DNA from: Burkholderia cepacia
GTDB taxonomy: Bacteria; Pseudomonadota; Gammaproteobacteria; Burkholderiales; Burkholderiaceae
Assembly: GCF_029962485.1 (NCBI RefSeq)
Contig: NZ_CP073638.1
Coordinates: 2,542,001-2,606,000, forward strand
Reading direction: 5' to 3'
DNA: 64,000 nt
Shown here: positions 17,328 through 26,562 of the stretch, in pieces
Layout of the letters: the number at the start of each line of letters is the position of its first letter
How positions within the stretch are numbered: the first letter of the stretch is position 1
Notes under the pieces: generated by a model
The model's input: only the letters and a program-made list of their open reading frames with translations
What the model was told of the DNA's origin: nothing
Databases searched by the model: none
Made by a program: the position numbers and the translations under genes

Positions 17328-17879
17328 ATGCCTAAATTTCACAGCATGGAACTCACACCGATCGCCGAACGATTCATTCTCCACTGGGGCGAAATGGGCT
17401 CGCGGTGGGGCGTCAACCGCACCGTCTCGCAGATTCACGCGCTGCTCTACCTGGCCGGCCGGCCGGTCGCGGCCGACGAGATCGCCGAGACGCTGAACGT
17501 CGCGCGCTCCAACGTAAGCACGAGCCTGAAGGAACTGCAGGCGTGGCGGCTTGCGAAGGTCGTGCATGTGCTGGGCGACCGCCGCGACCACTTCGAGACG
17601 TCGACCGACATCTGGGAGTTGTTCAAGCTGATCGTCGAAGGGCGGCGGCAGCGCGAGATCGAGCCGACGCTCACGGTGCTGCGCGATTGCCTGACGAATC
17701 CGGAGATCGCGAACGAGAGCCGCGAGACCGAACAGCGCATCCGCGACACGCTGCAGTTCGTCGAGACGCTCACGACCTGGTCGGACGAGATGCTGCGGCT
17801 CAAGCCCGATACGCTGATGAAGGCGCTCGGCATCGGCGCGAAGATCAGCCAGACGGTCAGGCGCAAGCCGTCGAAGTAA
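17328..17879 (+). CDS. GbsR/MarR-family transcriptional regulator
   Basis: 183 aa from ATG 17328; TTG 17310 would lie inside the operator and ATG 17346 (MELTPIAERF) is a good alternative. A winged HTH spans about residues 35-95: ALLYLAGRPVAADEIAETLN, then VARSNVSTSLKELQAWRLAKV, then the wing GDRRDHFETSTDIWEL. The wing and the long C-terminal helix pair (about 105-183) match the GbsR-type subgroup of MarR proteins. The neighbouring four-gene operon carries the same operator, so this is its probable repressor; the inducer is unknown. Confidence 0.9.
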   Translation: MPKFHSMELTPIAERFILHWGEMGSRWGVNRTVSQIHALLYLAGRPVAADEIAETLNVARSNVSTSLKELQAWRLAKVVHVLGDRRDHFETSTDIWELFKLIVEGRRQREIEPTLTVLRDCLTNPEIANESRETEQRIRDTLQFVETLTTWSDEMLRLKPDTLMKALGIGAKISQTVRRKPSK

Positions 17880-17893
17880 GCGGTAACGGAAGT

Positions 17894-17916
17894 GCGGGCG
17901 GACAGCCCGCTTTTTT
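17894..17916 (+). terminator. Rho-independent terminator after the regulator gene
   Basis: GCGGGC-GGACA-GCCCGC followed by TTTTTT, 15 bp after the stop codon. It separates the regulator transcript from the operon that begins at 17962, so that operon needs its own promoter, where the second operator lies. Confidence 0.9.
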
Positions 17917-17925
17917 CGGGGTTGA

Positions 17926-17947
17926 TATTTCTGTCTGTACAGAAATA
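17926..17947. promoter_or_regulatory. Operator in front of the membrane oxidoreductase operon
   Basis: A perfect palindrome with arms TATTTCTGT and ACAGAAATA around CTGT contains the same ATTTCT-N8-AGAAAT core as the site at 17298. It ends 14 bp before ATG 17962, positioned to block transcription of the operon. Confidence 0.78.
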
Positions 17948-17961
17948 ACTGTAAATAGAGG

Positions 17962-19287
17962 ATGAAAATGAACGCAGTCCTGCCGTCGACCTGCCAGCAC
18001 GATCGCACCGGCGCGCGCAGCATGACCGTCCTCGTCTGTGGCGCGAACGGCTTCATCGGGCGGGCGCTGTGCGCGCGGCTCGAAGCCGGCGGCCATCGCG
18101 TGCTGCGCGGCGTGCGTCATGCTGATGGCCCGCGCGACATCGCGATCGACTTTACCAAGGACGTCGATCCGCAAGCGTGGCTGGCGCGGCTGAACGGCGT
18201 CGACGTGGTGATCAATGCGGTTGGCCTCCTCGCCGATCGACGCGGCGCGACGCTCGACGCCGTGCATCGCGCCGCGCCGTGCGCGCTCTTCACCGCCTGC
18301 TGCCGCGCCGGTGTGCGGCGCGTGATCCAGATCTCGGCGCTCGGCGTCGAGCGCGGCGATACGCGGTACTTCGCGAGCAAGCACGCGGCCGACCGCTTCC
18401 TGCAAACGCTGCCGATCGATTTCCGGATCGTGCGTCCCGCGCTTGTCTACGGTACGGACGGCACGTCGGCGCGTTTTTTCCGGATGCTCGCGAGCCTGCC
18501 CGTGCAGGTGCTGCCGGCGGGCGGCCGTCAGCGGCTGCGCCCCGTACATGTGGACGATCTCGCCGAAGTCGTCGCGCGGCTCGTCGTGCAACCGGGCGAT
18601 GCGCGGCCGGCCGGCGGCCCCGTGATCGACGTGGTCGGCCGCGACGAAGTCGAATACCGCGAGATGCTGGCCGGCTATCGTGCCGCGCTGGGGTTTCCGC
18701 CGGCTGCCCGCGTGTCGCTGCCGGGCCCGCTGGCCGGTGCGGTGGCCGTGCTGTCCGGCATGCTGCCGGGCGCGATGTTCACGCGCGACACGTGGACGAT
18801 GCTGCGTGGCGGGAACACCGGAGACCCGGCGGCGACCGCGGCCGTGCTCGGCCGGCCGCCGCGCGGCATCGACAGCTTCATCGGCGCGCAAGCCGCCGCG
18901 CTGCGCCGCGATGCCCTCGCGATGTGGCGGCGCCCGTTGCTGCGGGGCGCGCTCGCGATCGTGTGGATCTGGACGGCGATTGCGAGCGCGTTCATTCATC
19001 CGCTGCATGCGAGCCTCGCGCTGCTCGCGCCTGCGCACCTGACGGGGCTGCCGGCACTGATCGCGCTCTACGCGGCCAGCGCGCTGGACTTCGCGTTTGG
19101 CATCGCGACCGTCGCCGCGCCGTCGCGGCGCCTGTGGGCGGCGCAAGCGGCGCTGATCGTCGCGTATTCGGCCGTCATCGCGGTCACGATGCCGGGGCTG
19201 CTGGCCGAACCGTTCGGCCCCGTGCTGAAGAACGTGCCGATTCTCGCCATCCTGTTGATCCTCTTTTCAGAAGAAGAACAAGCATGA
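17962..19287 (+). CDS. SDR-type NAD(P)-binding protein with C-terminal DoxX-like membrane domain
   Basis: 441 aa, GAGGA before ATG 17962 (ATG 18022 is also possible and would start exactly at the Rossmann strand). Residues about 22-280 are an atypical/extended SDR domain: VLVCGANGFIGRALCARLE, VVINAVGLL, and an active-site-like tail YFASKHAAD instead of YxxxK. Residues about 310-435 contain four hydrophobic helices resembling DoxX/DUF4267 proteins. It is the first gene of a four-gene operon; its stop overlaps the next start (ATGA). A membrane-bound oxidoreductase role is inferred; substrate unknown. Confidence 0.85.
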   Translation: MKMNAVLPSTCQHDRTGARSMTVLVCGANGFIGRALCARLEAGGHRVLRGVRHADGPRDIAIDFTKDVDPQAWLARLNGVDVVINAVGLLADRRGATLDAVHRAAPCALFTACCRAGVRRVIQISALGVERGDTRYFASKHAADRFLQTLPIDFRIVRPALVYGTDGTSARFFRMLASLPVQVLPAGGRQRLRPVHVDDLAEVVARLVVQPGDARPAGGPVIDVVGRDEVEYREMLAGYRAALGFPPAARVSLPGPLAGAVAVLSGMLPGAMFTRDTWTMLRGGNTGDPAATAAVLGRPPRGIDSFIGAQAAALRRDALAMWRRPLLRGALAIVWIWTAIASAFIHPLHASLALLAPAHLTGLPALIALYAASALDFAFGIATVAAPSRRLWAAQAALIVAYSAVIAVTMPGLLAEPFGPVLKNVPILAILLILFSEEEQA

Positions 19288-19754
19288 ATACCTATCTCGT
19301 CATCAAGGCGCTTCACATCCTGTCCTCGGTGCTGCTGGTCGGCACGGGGTTCGGCACCGCGTTCTACCTGTTCTTCGCGAACCGCACGCGGTCGGTGCCT
19401 GCGATCGCGGCCGTGTCGCGGCTCGTGGTGCGCGCGGACTGGTGGTTCACGACACCGGCCGTGATCTTTCAGCCGGCGTCCGGTTTGTGGCTCGCGCATA
19501 CGGCCGGCTGGTCGTGGGATACACCGTGGCTGCTCGCGTCGATCGTGCTGTACACGATCGCCGGTGCGTGCTGGCTGCCGGTCGTGTGGCTGCAGCTGGA
19601 ACTTGCATTGATGGCGAAGCTCGCGCACGCAAGCGGCGACGCTGCGTTGCCCGAGCGCTACTGGCGCTACGCGAAGCGCTGGGAGCTGCTCGGCTATCCG
19701 GCGTTCTTCGCGATGCTCACTGTCTACTTCCTGATGGTGGTCAAGCCGATGTAA
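19284..19754 (+). CDS. DUF2269-family membrane protein
   Basis: 156 aa, four predicted transmembrane helices: YLVIKALHILSSVLLVGTGFG opens the first, and the last ends LLGYPAFFAMLTVYFLMVVKP. The H-I-L-S pattern in helix 1 and the charged AKRWELLG loop before helix 4 are typical of DUF2269. The fold resembles HemJ/CopD-like four-helix membrane proteins, and His residues in helices could bind a cofactor, which is inference. It overlaps the upstream SDR gene by four bases, so translation is coupled. Confidence 0.85.
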   Translation: MNTYLVIKALHILSSVLLVGTGFGTAFYLFFANRTRSVPAIAAVSRLVVRADWWFTTPAVIFQPASGLWLAHTAGWSWDTPWLLASIVLYTIAGACWLPVVWLQLELALMAKLAHASGDAALPERYWRYAKRWELLGYPAFFAMLTVYFLMVVKPM

Positions 19755-19856
19755 GCGTGTCGTCGCCGCGCGGAAGAGGCGTGGTGGCGATACATGCGTG
19801 AAAGCGGTCAATCGATCGATTCATGATGCTTGCGAAAACAGGAAGGAGTGCAAAGC

Positions 19857-20723
19857 ATGAGCGTAAGTGAATTGGTTCTTTACTTCGACGGACGCTGTCC
19901 GTTATGCGTCGCGGAAATCCGGCGTCTCGGGGCTCGCGACGCGCGACACCGGCTCGCATTCGTCGATATCGCCGAGCCGGGTTTCGACCCGGCGCCGCTG
20001 GGCGTCGGCCTGCCCGCGCTGAATCGCGAGCTGCACGCACGCATGCCCGACGGGCGCATGCTCGCCGGCGTCGACAGCATCGTGGCCGCCCATGCGCTGG
20101 TCGGGCGCCGCTGGCTCGTCTGGCTGCTGCGCGTGCCGGCCATGCGCGCCGCGCTCGCGCCGCTGTATCGCCGCTTCGCACGCAACCGCCATGCCGTTTC
20201 GCGCTGGCTCGGGTATCGCGCCGAAGCACCGTGCGACGGCGCGGCGTGCGGCAGCGACGGTGTCGCCGAACTCACGACCGATCGTCCCGCACGTGACGAC
20301 GTGCGACGCATCGTCGTGGTCTGGATGTACGGCGCGGCGCTCGCACATCTGCTCGTCGGCATTGCCGTGCCGTGGGTGGCCGGCGCGCCGTGGCTCGATG
20401 CGTATCACCGCGGCATCGAGCTGCATTTCCGGGCGGGAATGTCGTCCGACGCCGCGCGTGCCCAGCAGATCTGGTGGATGTCGCTGATCGGCGCGACGGT
20501 GCAGTGCGCGTCGGTCTGGATGCTGGCGCTCGTCCACCTCGGCAACCGGTTGCGGAAACGGGAAGTGTGGGGCTGGCTGCTGGCCGGCCTGTTGATCTGG
20601 GCGCCACAGGACATGCTGTTGTCGTGGCAGGCGCAGGTGTGGGGCCACGTGGCGATCGACGTTGCCGCACTCGTCGCGATGGTGCCGCCGCTTGTCTGGC
20701 TGTGGAGGAGGGATTCCGTATGA
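19857..20723 (+). CDS. DCC-family thiol-disulfide oxidoreductase (DUF393) with membrane domain
   Basis: 288 aa, strong GGAAGGAG before ATG 19857. Residues 1 to about 120 form the DCC domain: LVLYFDGRCPLCVAEIRRL, with redox Cys14-Pro-Leu-Cys17 in a thioredoxin-like setting. Residues about 150-285 add four hydrophobic helices not part of standard DCC proteins. A linker carries another cysteine pair (PCDGAACGS). It sits third in the operon; its stop overlaps the next start (ATGA). A membrane-tethered thiol oxidoreductase is the plain reading. Confidence 0.85.
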   Translation: MSVSELVLYFDGRCPLCVAEIRRLGARDARHRLAFVDIAEPGFDPAPLGVGLPALNRELHARMPDGRMLAGVDSIVAAHALVGRRWLVWLLRVPAMRAALAPLYRRFARNRHAVSRWLGYRAEAPCDGAACGSDGVAELTTDRPARDDVRRIVVVWMYGAALAHLLVGIAVPWVAGAPWLDAYHRGIELHFRAGMSSDAARAQQIWWMSLIGATVQCASVWMLALVHLGNRLRKREVWGWLLAGLLIWAPQDMLLSWQAQVWGHVAIDVAALVAMVPPLVWLWRRDSV

Positions 20724-22219
20724 ACACGTTGCCTGCTTTCGACTGGGCGCTCAACCTGCTGATCGTGCAGGGCGCGATGGGCGCATTCGACACGCTTTAT
20801 CACCATGAACTCACGCAGGACCTGCCGCACAGCCCGCGCGCGCGGCTCGAACTGGCGATTCATGCGGTGCGTTCCGTGCTGTACGGCCTCGTGTTTGCAT
20901 CGATCGCGAACGTCGCGTTTCACGGCGCATGGGTTGCGGCGCTTGCGGCGGTCGTACTCGTCGAAGTGGTACTGACATTGTGGGATTTCGTTGTCGAGGA
21001 CCAAAGCCGCAAGCTGCCGGCGACCGAGCGCGTGCTGCACACGCTGCTGGCCGTCAACGGCGGCGCGCTGTTCGGGATGATCGCGATGCAGCTGGCCGTG
21101 TGGGCGCACGAACCGACCGCGTTGCAACCGATCGATCTCGGCTGGCGCGGCTGGCTGCTCAGCCTGTTTGCCGTCGGCGTGACGGTGTCGGGCATCCGCG
21201 ACGGGATCGCCGCGTGCCGCATCGCGCACCGCGCGCCTGCCGCCAATCCGTTCGTCGGGCAGCCGGTTGGCAACGTGCTCGTGACCGGCGGGACCGGCTT
21301 CATCGGCGAAACCCTCGTGAACCAGTTGCTCGACGCGGGTCATACGGTCACGTTGCTGGCGCGCGATCCGCTGCGCGCGGCCTACCTGTTTCACGGCCGC
21401 GTGCGCAGCGTGACGTCCGTCGAACAGCTGCAGCCGCACGAGCGTTTCGATACGGTCATCAATCTCGCGGGCGCGCCGGTGCTGGGCGCGCGCTGGAGCA
21501 AGCGCCGGCAGGCGGTGCTGCTCGCGAGCCGCGTCGGCGTCACGCAGGCGCTGATGCGCTGGGTCGATACCGCGGAGGTCAAGCCGCGCACGTGGATCCA
21601 GGCTTCGGCGATCGGCTACTACGGCGTGCGTCCGGCCGACGAGCGGCTCGACGAGGGCAGCAGCGCCGGCGCCGGCTTCATGTCCGACCTGTGCGGGCAG
21701 TGGGAGCAGTCCACGCATCCGCTCGAGCGTTACGGCGTGCGCACGGTCGTGCTGCGGCTGGGCATCGTGTTCGGCCCTGGCGGCGCGTTGCGCCCGATGC
21801 TGCTGCCGCATTACGTCGGGATGGGCGGACGATTCGGCAACGGCGCGCAGGTGATGAGCTGGATTCACCGGGACGACGTGCTGCGGATCGTCGCACGCGC
21901 GATGTCGAACGCAGGCATGCACGGCGTCTACAACGCGGTCGCACCGGTGCCGGTGACCCAGCGCGAGTTCGTGCAAGTCGTGACGAAGGTGCTGCGCCGC
22001 CCAGCGTGGCTGCACGTGCCGGCCGCGCCTCTGCGTGTCGCGATGGGCGAGATGGCCGAGCTGCTGCTGGACGGGCAGCGCGTGATGCCGGCGCGGCTGC
22101 ATCAGGACGGCTTCATGTTCCGCTTCCCGACGGTCGAGCACGCGCTGCGTGACCTGACGAATCGGCCGCATGGCGATTTTGCGCACGCGGCCTGTCGTTT
22201 GCCGCGGCGTCGTGTATAA
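20720..22219 (+). CDS. TIGR01777-family epimerase with N-terminal membrane domain
   Basis: 499 aa. Residues 1 to about 175 hold four or five hydrophobic helices with polar residues inside them: H28-H29-E30, E44...H48, E82...D89, E103...H107. Residues about 190-490 are a TIGR01777/DUF1731 sugar-epimerase-like SDR domain: NVLVTGGTGFIGETLVNQLL, VINLAGAPV, the active-site region ASAIGYYG, and a DUF1731 C-terminal tail (TKVLRRPAWLHVPAAPLRVA). Stand-alone TIGR01777 proteins lack the membrane part. Fourth and last gene of the operon; start ATG 20720 overlaps the previous stop. Confidence 0.85.
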   Translation: MNTLPAFDWALNLLIVQGAMGAFDTLYHHELTQDLPHSPRARLELAIHAVRSVLYGLVFASIANVAFHGAWVAALAAVVLVEVVLTLWDFVVEDQSRKLPATERVLHTLLAVNGGALFGMIAMQLAVWAHEPTALQPIDLGWRGWLLSLFAVGVTVSGIRDGIAACRIAHRAPAANPFVGQPVGNVLVTGGTGFIGETLVNQLLDAGHTVTLLARDPLRAAYLFHGRVRSVTSVEQLQPHERFDTVINLAGAPVLGARWSKRRQAVLLASRVGVTQALMRWVDTAEVKPRTWIQASAIGYYGVRPADERLDEGSSAGAGFMSDLCGQWEQSTHPLERYGVRTVVLRLGIVFGPGGALRPMLLPHYVGMGGRFGNGAQVMSWIHRDDVLRIVARAMSNAGMHGVYNAVAPVPVTQREFVQVVTKVLRRPAWLHVPAAPLRVAMGEMAELLLDGQRVMPARLHQDGFMFRFPTVEHALRDLTNRPHGDFAHAACRLPRRRV

Positions 22220-22291
22220 ATTCGGCGTGAACGCGTTCGTGGCGCATCGTGCGCCCCGAACGCTCCGCATCCGACCTCACAAGGAGACTGC

Positions 22292-22915
22292 ATGCTGCAC
22301 ATCCTCGGCAAGATTCCGTCCATCAACGTCCGCAAGGTGCTGTGGCTGTGCACCGAGTTGAACCTGCCGTTCGAACAGGAAGACTGGGGCGCCGGCTTCC
22401 GCACGACCAACGATCCGGCCTATCTCGCGCTGAATCCGAACGCGCTCGTGCCCGTCATCAAGGACGACGACTTCGTGCTCTGGGAATCGAACACGATCAT
22501 CCGCTACCTCGCGAACCGCTACGGCGGCGATGCGCTGTATCCGGCCGAGCCGCAGGCGCGCGCACGGGTCGACCAGTGGATCGACTGGCAGGGCGCGGAC
22601 CTGAACCGCTCGTGGGTCGGCGCGTTTCTCGGCCTCGTGCGCAAATCGCCCGATCATCAGGATCCGGCCGGCATCGCGCAGTCGATCGCAGGCTGGACGA
22701 AACACATGCACGTGCTGAACGCGCAGCTCGAAAAGACGGGCGCGTACGTGGCCGGCAACACGTTCACGCTCGCGGACATTCCGATCGGCCTGTCGGTGAA
22801 CCGCTGGTTCGGCACGCCGTTCGAGCATCCGGATCTGCCGGCGGTGTCGCGCTACATCGAACGTCTCGCGACGCGCAAAGGCTTCAAGCAATACGCAGGC
22901 AGCGCGAATCCGTAA
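22292..22915 (+). CDS. Glutathione S-transferase
   Basis: 207 aa, AAGGAG before ATG 22292. N-terminal thioredoxin fold: [19 protein letters not shown] places Ser/Asn at the catalytic position, NPNALVPVI has the cis-Pro, and [16 protein letters not shown] the glutathione-binding E-S pair. The helical domain has [16 protein letters not shown]. The start motif resembles the beta/theta-like Burkholderia GSTs. Substrate unknown. A terminator-like hairpin follows. Confidence 0.92.
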   Translation: MLHILGKIPSINVRKVLWLCTELNLPFEQEDWGAGFRTTNDPAYLALNPNALVPVIKDDDFVLWESNTIIRYLANRYGGDALYPAEPQARARVDQWIDWQGADLNRSWVGAFLGLVRKSPDHQDPAGIAQSIAGWTKHMHVLNAQLEKTGAYVAGNTFTLADIPIGLSVNRWFGTPFEHPDLPAVSRYIERLATRKGFKQYAGSANP

Positions 22916-22930
22916 GGCCAGGCAGGTCGC

Positions 22931-22969
22931 GCGTGAAGCGGCAGTGTTGCGATCGCCGCCGCTTCACGC
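22931..22969. terminator. Hairpin between convergent genes
   Basis: A 12-bp perfect stem (GCGTGAAGCGGC and its complement) with a 15-base loop sits between the GST stop (22915) and the serine hydrolase stop (22997). No T-run follows on either strand, so it is either a bidirectional weak terminator or an mRNA-stabilising hairpin. Confidence 0.55.
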
Positions 22970-22996
22970 CTGATTCATCGATCCACGTACCCGCCA

Positions 22997-24409
22997 TCAC
23001 GCGCCAGGCGCCGGCACCGCATCGAGCACGCGCGCGAGAAACGCCTCGTGATTCCACGCCGATTCCGGCCGCGACAGCCCGAGCCGCACGACCACCAGCT
23101 GACGGCTCGGCACCACGCTCACGAACTGGCCTTCATGGCCGACCGCATGAAACGCATCGGCCGGCATCGCGACCGCGTGTGGATCGCGATCGTTGAACGG
23201 CTCCGGCACCTTGACCCACAGCTGCGCGCCGAACTCCTGCCGCTCCGACTGCGGCGTCGCGCGCGTCAGGTAGCGCACCCAGCCTTCCGGCAGCAGCCGC
23301 TGCCCGTTCCACGCGCCGTCCTGCAGCAGAAGCTGCCCGAAGCGCGCCCAGTCGCGCGCACTCGCATACATGTATGACGGGGCGACGAGCGTGCCGGATG
23401 CATCGGGCTCGAACACCGCGCTGCGCATCCCGAGCGGCGCGAACAGCGCGCGGCGCGGATACGCAAGGTAGTCGTCCTCGCTGCCGCCCAGCGCTTCGCG
23501 CATCACGCGCGCGACGATCGCACTCGTGCCGCTCGAGTAGTACCACTGCGTGCCGGGCGTCGCGGCGAGCGGTTTCGCCGAAGCGAACCGTGCCATGTCG
23601 GGCTGCGTGAACAGCATCACGGCGACGTCGGACAGCGGGTCGTCGTAATCCTCGTTGAATTGCTGGCCGCTCGTCATCCGCAGCAGCTCGTCGAGCGTGA
23701 TGGCCGTGCGCGGATCGCCGCTGCCGCGCCATTCGGGCAGCAGCGCCGACGCATCGGGCGACAGCTTGTGCTGCGCGACCAGTGTGCCGATCAGCGCGGC
23801 CGTGACGGTCTTCGTCATCGACCAACCGGGCAGCGGCGTGTCGGCCGTGAAGCCGGGCGCATAGCGTTCGGCGATCACCTGGCCGCGCCACATCACGACG
23901 ACCGCGCGCGTGCGCCGCGGCCGTGCCGGATCGGGCTCGTCGAACGCGCGGTCGAGCGCGGCTTGCAGCTTGTGCGCATCGATGCCGGCGGGCGGCGTGG
24001 CCGGCGAGGGCGGGTCGGACGGCGGATCGGCGAGCGGCGGCAACGCGGCCGGCAAGGTGGTCGACGCCGCGCCGGGCGAGGCGCCGGGCGCGAGCGTGCA
24101 GCCGAGCCCCGGCCGGAAGTCGGCTGCGCGTTCGGCGAAACCGGCGAAGGTCGCCGTCGCGCGATGATGGTCGCGATCGAGCGACGGGCGCACCAGCTTC
24201 AACAGCGGATGGACGCCGGCCATGATGTCGACGTCGATCACCGACGCGGCCGGCCGGCCCGACACGAATACGCCGGAGCACAGCGCCTTCGCCGCATAGC
24301 CGGTCGCGATCGGCGCGAGCCGGGACAGCATGTAGCCGGTGTAGCCGACCGCGGCAACGAGCGCGAGCGCGACGCCGCGCAGAATCAGCTTCTTGAGGGG
24401 GATCGTCAT
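22997..24409 (-). CDS. Membrane-anchored serine hydrolase of the beta-lactamase class C fold
   Basis: 470 aa from ATG 24409. One N-terminal transmembrane helix (residues about 8-30), then a 110-residue region ending in a Pro-rich linker, then a serine hydrolase domain from about residue 145. Catalytic Ser197-x-x-Lys200 is in GWSMTKTVTAAL, the Tyr motif in WYYSSGTSAIV, and a late GHEG replaces the KTG box. This is the esterase/peptidase branch (EstB, D-aminopeptidase-like), not necessarily a beta-lactamase. The domain faces the periplasm. Substrate unknown. Confidence 0.88.
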   Translation of the reverse strand: MTIPLKKLILRGVALALVAAVGYTGYMLSRLAPIATGYAAKALCSGVFVSGRPAASVIDVDIMAGVHPLLKLVRPSLDRDHHRATATFAGFAERAADFRPGLGCTLAPGASPGAASTTLPAALPPLADPPSDPPSPATPPAGIDAHKLQAALDRAFDEPDPARPRRTRAVVVMWRGQVIAERYAPGFTADTPLPGWSMTKTVTAALIGTLVAQHKLSPDASALLPEWRGSGDPRTAITLDELLRMTSGQQFNEDYDDPLSDVAVMLFTQPDMARFASAKPLAATPGTQWYYSSGTSAIVARVMREALGGSEDDYLAYPRRALFAPLGMRSAVFEPDASGTLVAPSYMYASARDWARFGQLLLQDGAWNGQRLLPEGWVRYLTRATPQSERQEFGAQLWVKVPEPFNDRDPHAVAMPADAFHAVGHEGQFVSVVPSRQLVVVRLGLSRPESAWNHEAFLARVLDAVPAPGA

Positions 24410-24601
24410 GCGCGAGCGTCCTCGGTTGTCTGCGGCAGGCCAGGAACCGGCAGTGTCGCAGGTTCGGGCAAGCGGTGGCAATCGCGGGAGCGGGCGATGC
24501 CGGGCCGTGCCAATCGTGCGCATGTTGCCCGGCGTGTGCGACCCGGTTGTGTCGGTCGCGGAGGGGCGAACGGGCCGCGTGTGGCCCGTTCGGGCGACGT
24601 G

Positions 24602-25690
24602 TCATTGCATGTTGCTGTCCGGTCGCAGGGTCCAGACCGTCGCGGTATTCGTGTTGTCGTCGACGGCCGCGAACTGCGGCTGGCCTTTGCTGCCTTGCCC
24701 GAACGCCAGGCCGAATGCCGACCCCGGCGCGGTATCGACCTGCATTTGCGCGACGAAGCGGCCATCCACCGTGAATTCGACGATCTCGCTCGGCTGCAGC
24801 GGGTCGGGGTTGACCGCGTCGCCGTTGGCGGTCACGAGATGGCCGTTCGGTGCGAGCGCCAGCGCGAGCGGCCCGTGCAGGTGGGCCGCGTCGAAGTAGA
24901 TCATCCGTCCGACGCCGCCGTTACGGTTCGTCGACGCGGCGTTCTGGATCGCGAACACCGCGTTGTCGCCGGTGGAGGCGACATACAGGACGTCGCTGTT
25001 CGGGTCGTACGCGAGACCGGTCGGGCCGACGACGAGCGCACTGGGATCGGTCCGGTTCACGTAGCCCGACGCGATGATGCGCGAGCCCGGCAGCATCGTG
25101 ACGCCGTCGCTGCCGATCGCCAGCTCGATCCGCGCGACCGTCCCGTTCAGCACGTTCGACACGAATGCGGTGACGCGCTGGCCGCGATCGATCACGGTCA
25201 TGTCCCATGGCCCGTCGAGCAGCGTGGAGCTGACCAGTTGCGTGACGAGGCCGCCTTGCGGATTGATGACGAGCAGCGAGCCCGGGGGGACCACGGTCTT
25301 GCCGTCCGGCGCCGGGACGTTGCCGACCAGCACGAAGCCGCTGCGCAGCACCGCGAGCGCGGTCGTCAGGCCGAGATTGGTGCCCTGGAAGAACGTCGCC
25401 GGCGTATGGCCGGGCGACAGCTTCACGATCGTCGTGCCGGTGCCTTGCGCGTTCGACGCCGCGTTGAAGTTGGACACGACGACGTCGCCCGGTTTCAGCG
25501 TGCTCCACGACGGCACGCCGCGCGGCACGAATGCGATGCCGTACGGATTGAGGTCGCCGTTGGCGGGCACGGTCGACGCGGTGACCGACGAAATCGGCAG
25601 GATGACGTCGCTGCCGCCGGCCCACGCGAACGCCGACGACAACGCGACGAGCCCGGCGCCGCAAGCCGCGCGGCGTAGCGTGCGGGCCAT
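24602..25690 (-). CDS. Secreted beta-propeller-like protein (NHL/SMP-30-type)
   Basis: 362 aa from ATG 25690, chosen because MARTLRRAACGAGLVALSSA followed by FAWAGG is a proper Sec signal peptide; the frame stays open to 25774. The mature protein is built of repeated short blades: NPYGIAFVPRG, GPWDMTVIDRG, GPTGLAYDPNSDVLYVASTG and GPLALALAPNGHLVTANGD resemble NHL/gluconolactonase propeller blades. No catalytic residues can be assigned. Periplasmic or secreted location is likely. The 373 bp between this start and the HIT gene at 26064 show nothing else I can name. Confidence 0.8.
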   Translation of the reverse strand: MARTLRRAACGAGLVALSSAFAWAGGSDVILPISSVTASTVPANGDLNPYGIAFVPRGVPSWSTLKPGDVVVSNFNAASNAQGTGTTIVKLSPGHTPATFFQGTNLGLTTALAVLRSGFVLVGNVPAPDGKTVVPPGSLLVINPQGGLVTQLVSSTLLDGPWDMTVIDRGQRVTAFVSNVLNGTVARIELAIGSDGVTMLPGSRIIASGYVNRTDPSALVVGPTGLAYDPNSDVLYVASTGDNAVFAIQNAASTNRNGGVGRMIYFDAAHLHGPLALALAPNGHLVTANGDAVNPDPLQPSEIVEFTVDGRFVAQMQVDTAPGSAFGLAFGQGSKGQPQFAAVDDNTNTATVWTLRPDSNMQ

Positions 25691-26063
25691 CGCGCGACAG
25701 GCATGCGCGACGCGTGGCGGATGGGCGGCGAAGTCGGTCGGGGCGGGCGAACGACAGGAAGGGAGAGGGTCCATGGCATGTCTCCGGTTGATGATCGCGA
25801 GCAGTCATCCGGGCTGCCGGCCTGCGCAGCCGACGGGTGTCCGGTGCGGTTGCGCGCGCTTGCCGAGCGAAACCGCACTCGAAATAAACGGATGGCGACG
25901 GCCGGATATTCCATTCGGCGGCACACGTTGCGCGCGAATCGTCGTCGATTGTTCGCCGCGACGATGCCAGCGCCTGACAAGTTGAAATCCGGCCCGCCAT
26001 CGGTCGATAATCGTCCGGCATTGCACTCCCGGTCCAACTGTCCAACCGATATCGGAAAACGCC

Positions 26064-26483
26064 ATGTCCTATGACAACAACAACCCGTTCGCCAGGATCC
26101 TGCGCGGCGAACTGCCTTGCGTGAAGGTCGCGGAAGACGACGCGACGCTCGCGATCATGGATCTGATGCCGCAGGCCGACGGTCACGTGCTCGTGATCCC
26201 GAAGGAGCCGGCCGCGCAGATCTTCGAACTGTCCGGCGACGCGGCCGCGGCCGGCATCCGCATGACGCAGCGCGTCGCGACGGCGGTGCGCGCGGCGCTC
26301 GAGCCGGACGGTGTGTTCATCGGCCAGTTCAACGGCGCGGCGGCCGGCCAGACGGTCCCACACGTGCATTTCCACGTGATCCCGCGCTGGGAAGGCGCCG
26401 AGTTGCGGATGCACGCGCGCGAGATCGCCGACGCGGCGACGCTCGAAACGCTTGCGCAGCGCATTCGTGCGCGTTTCGTGTAA
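26064..26483 (+). CDS. HIT-family nucleotide hydrolase/transferase
   Basis: 139 aa, normal for a HIT protein. The histidine triad is seen in full: TVPHVHFHVIPRW (HxHxHxx), with the upstream DGHVLVIPKE strand. The N-terminal NPFARILRGELPC, with a Cys, is the Hint-type opening. HIT proteins hydrolyse nucleoside phosphoramidates or dinucleotides in the cytosol. It stands alone. Confidence 0.94.
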   Translation: MSYDNNNPFARILRGELPCVKVAEDDATLAIMDLMPQADGHVLVIPKEPAAQIFELSGDAAAAGIRMTQRVATAVRAALEPDGVFIGQFNGAAAGQTVPHVHFHVIPRWEGAELRMHAREIADAATLETLAQRIRARFV

Positions 26484-26562
26484 CGGGTCGATTGCACTCG
26501 GCACGGCAATGGCCCGCCGGCCGGACGCCGCGCCACCTCCGGTTGTTTCAGCGGTCACGCGA

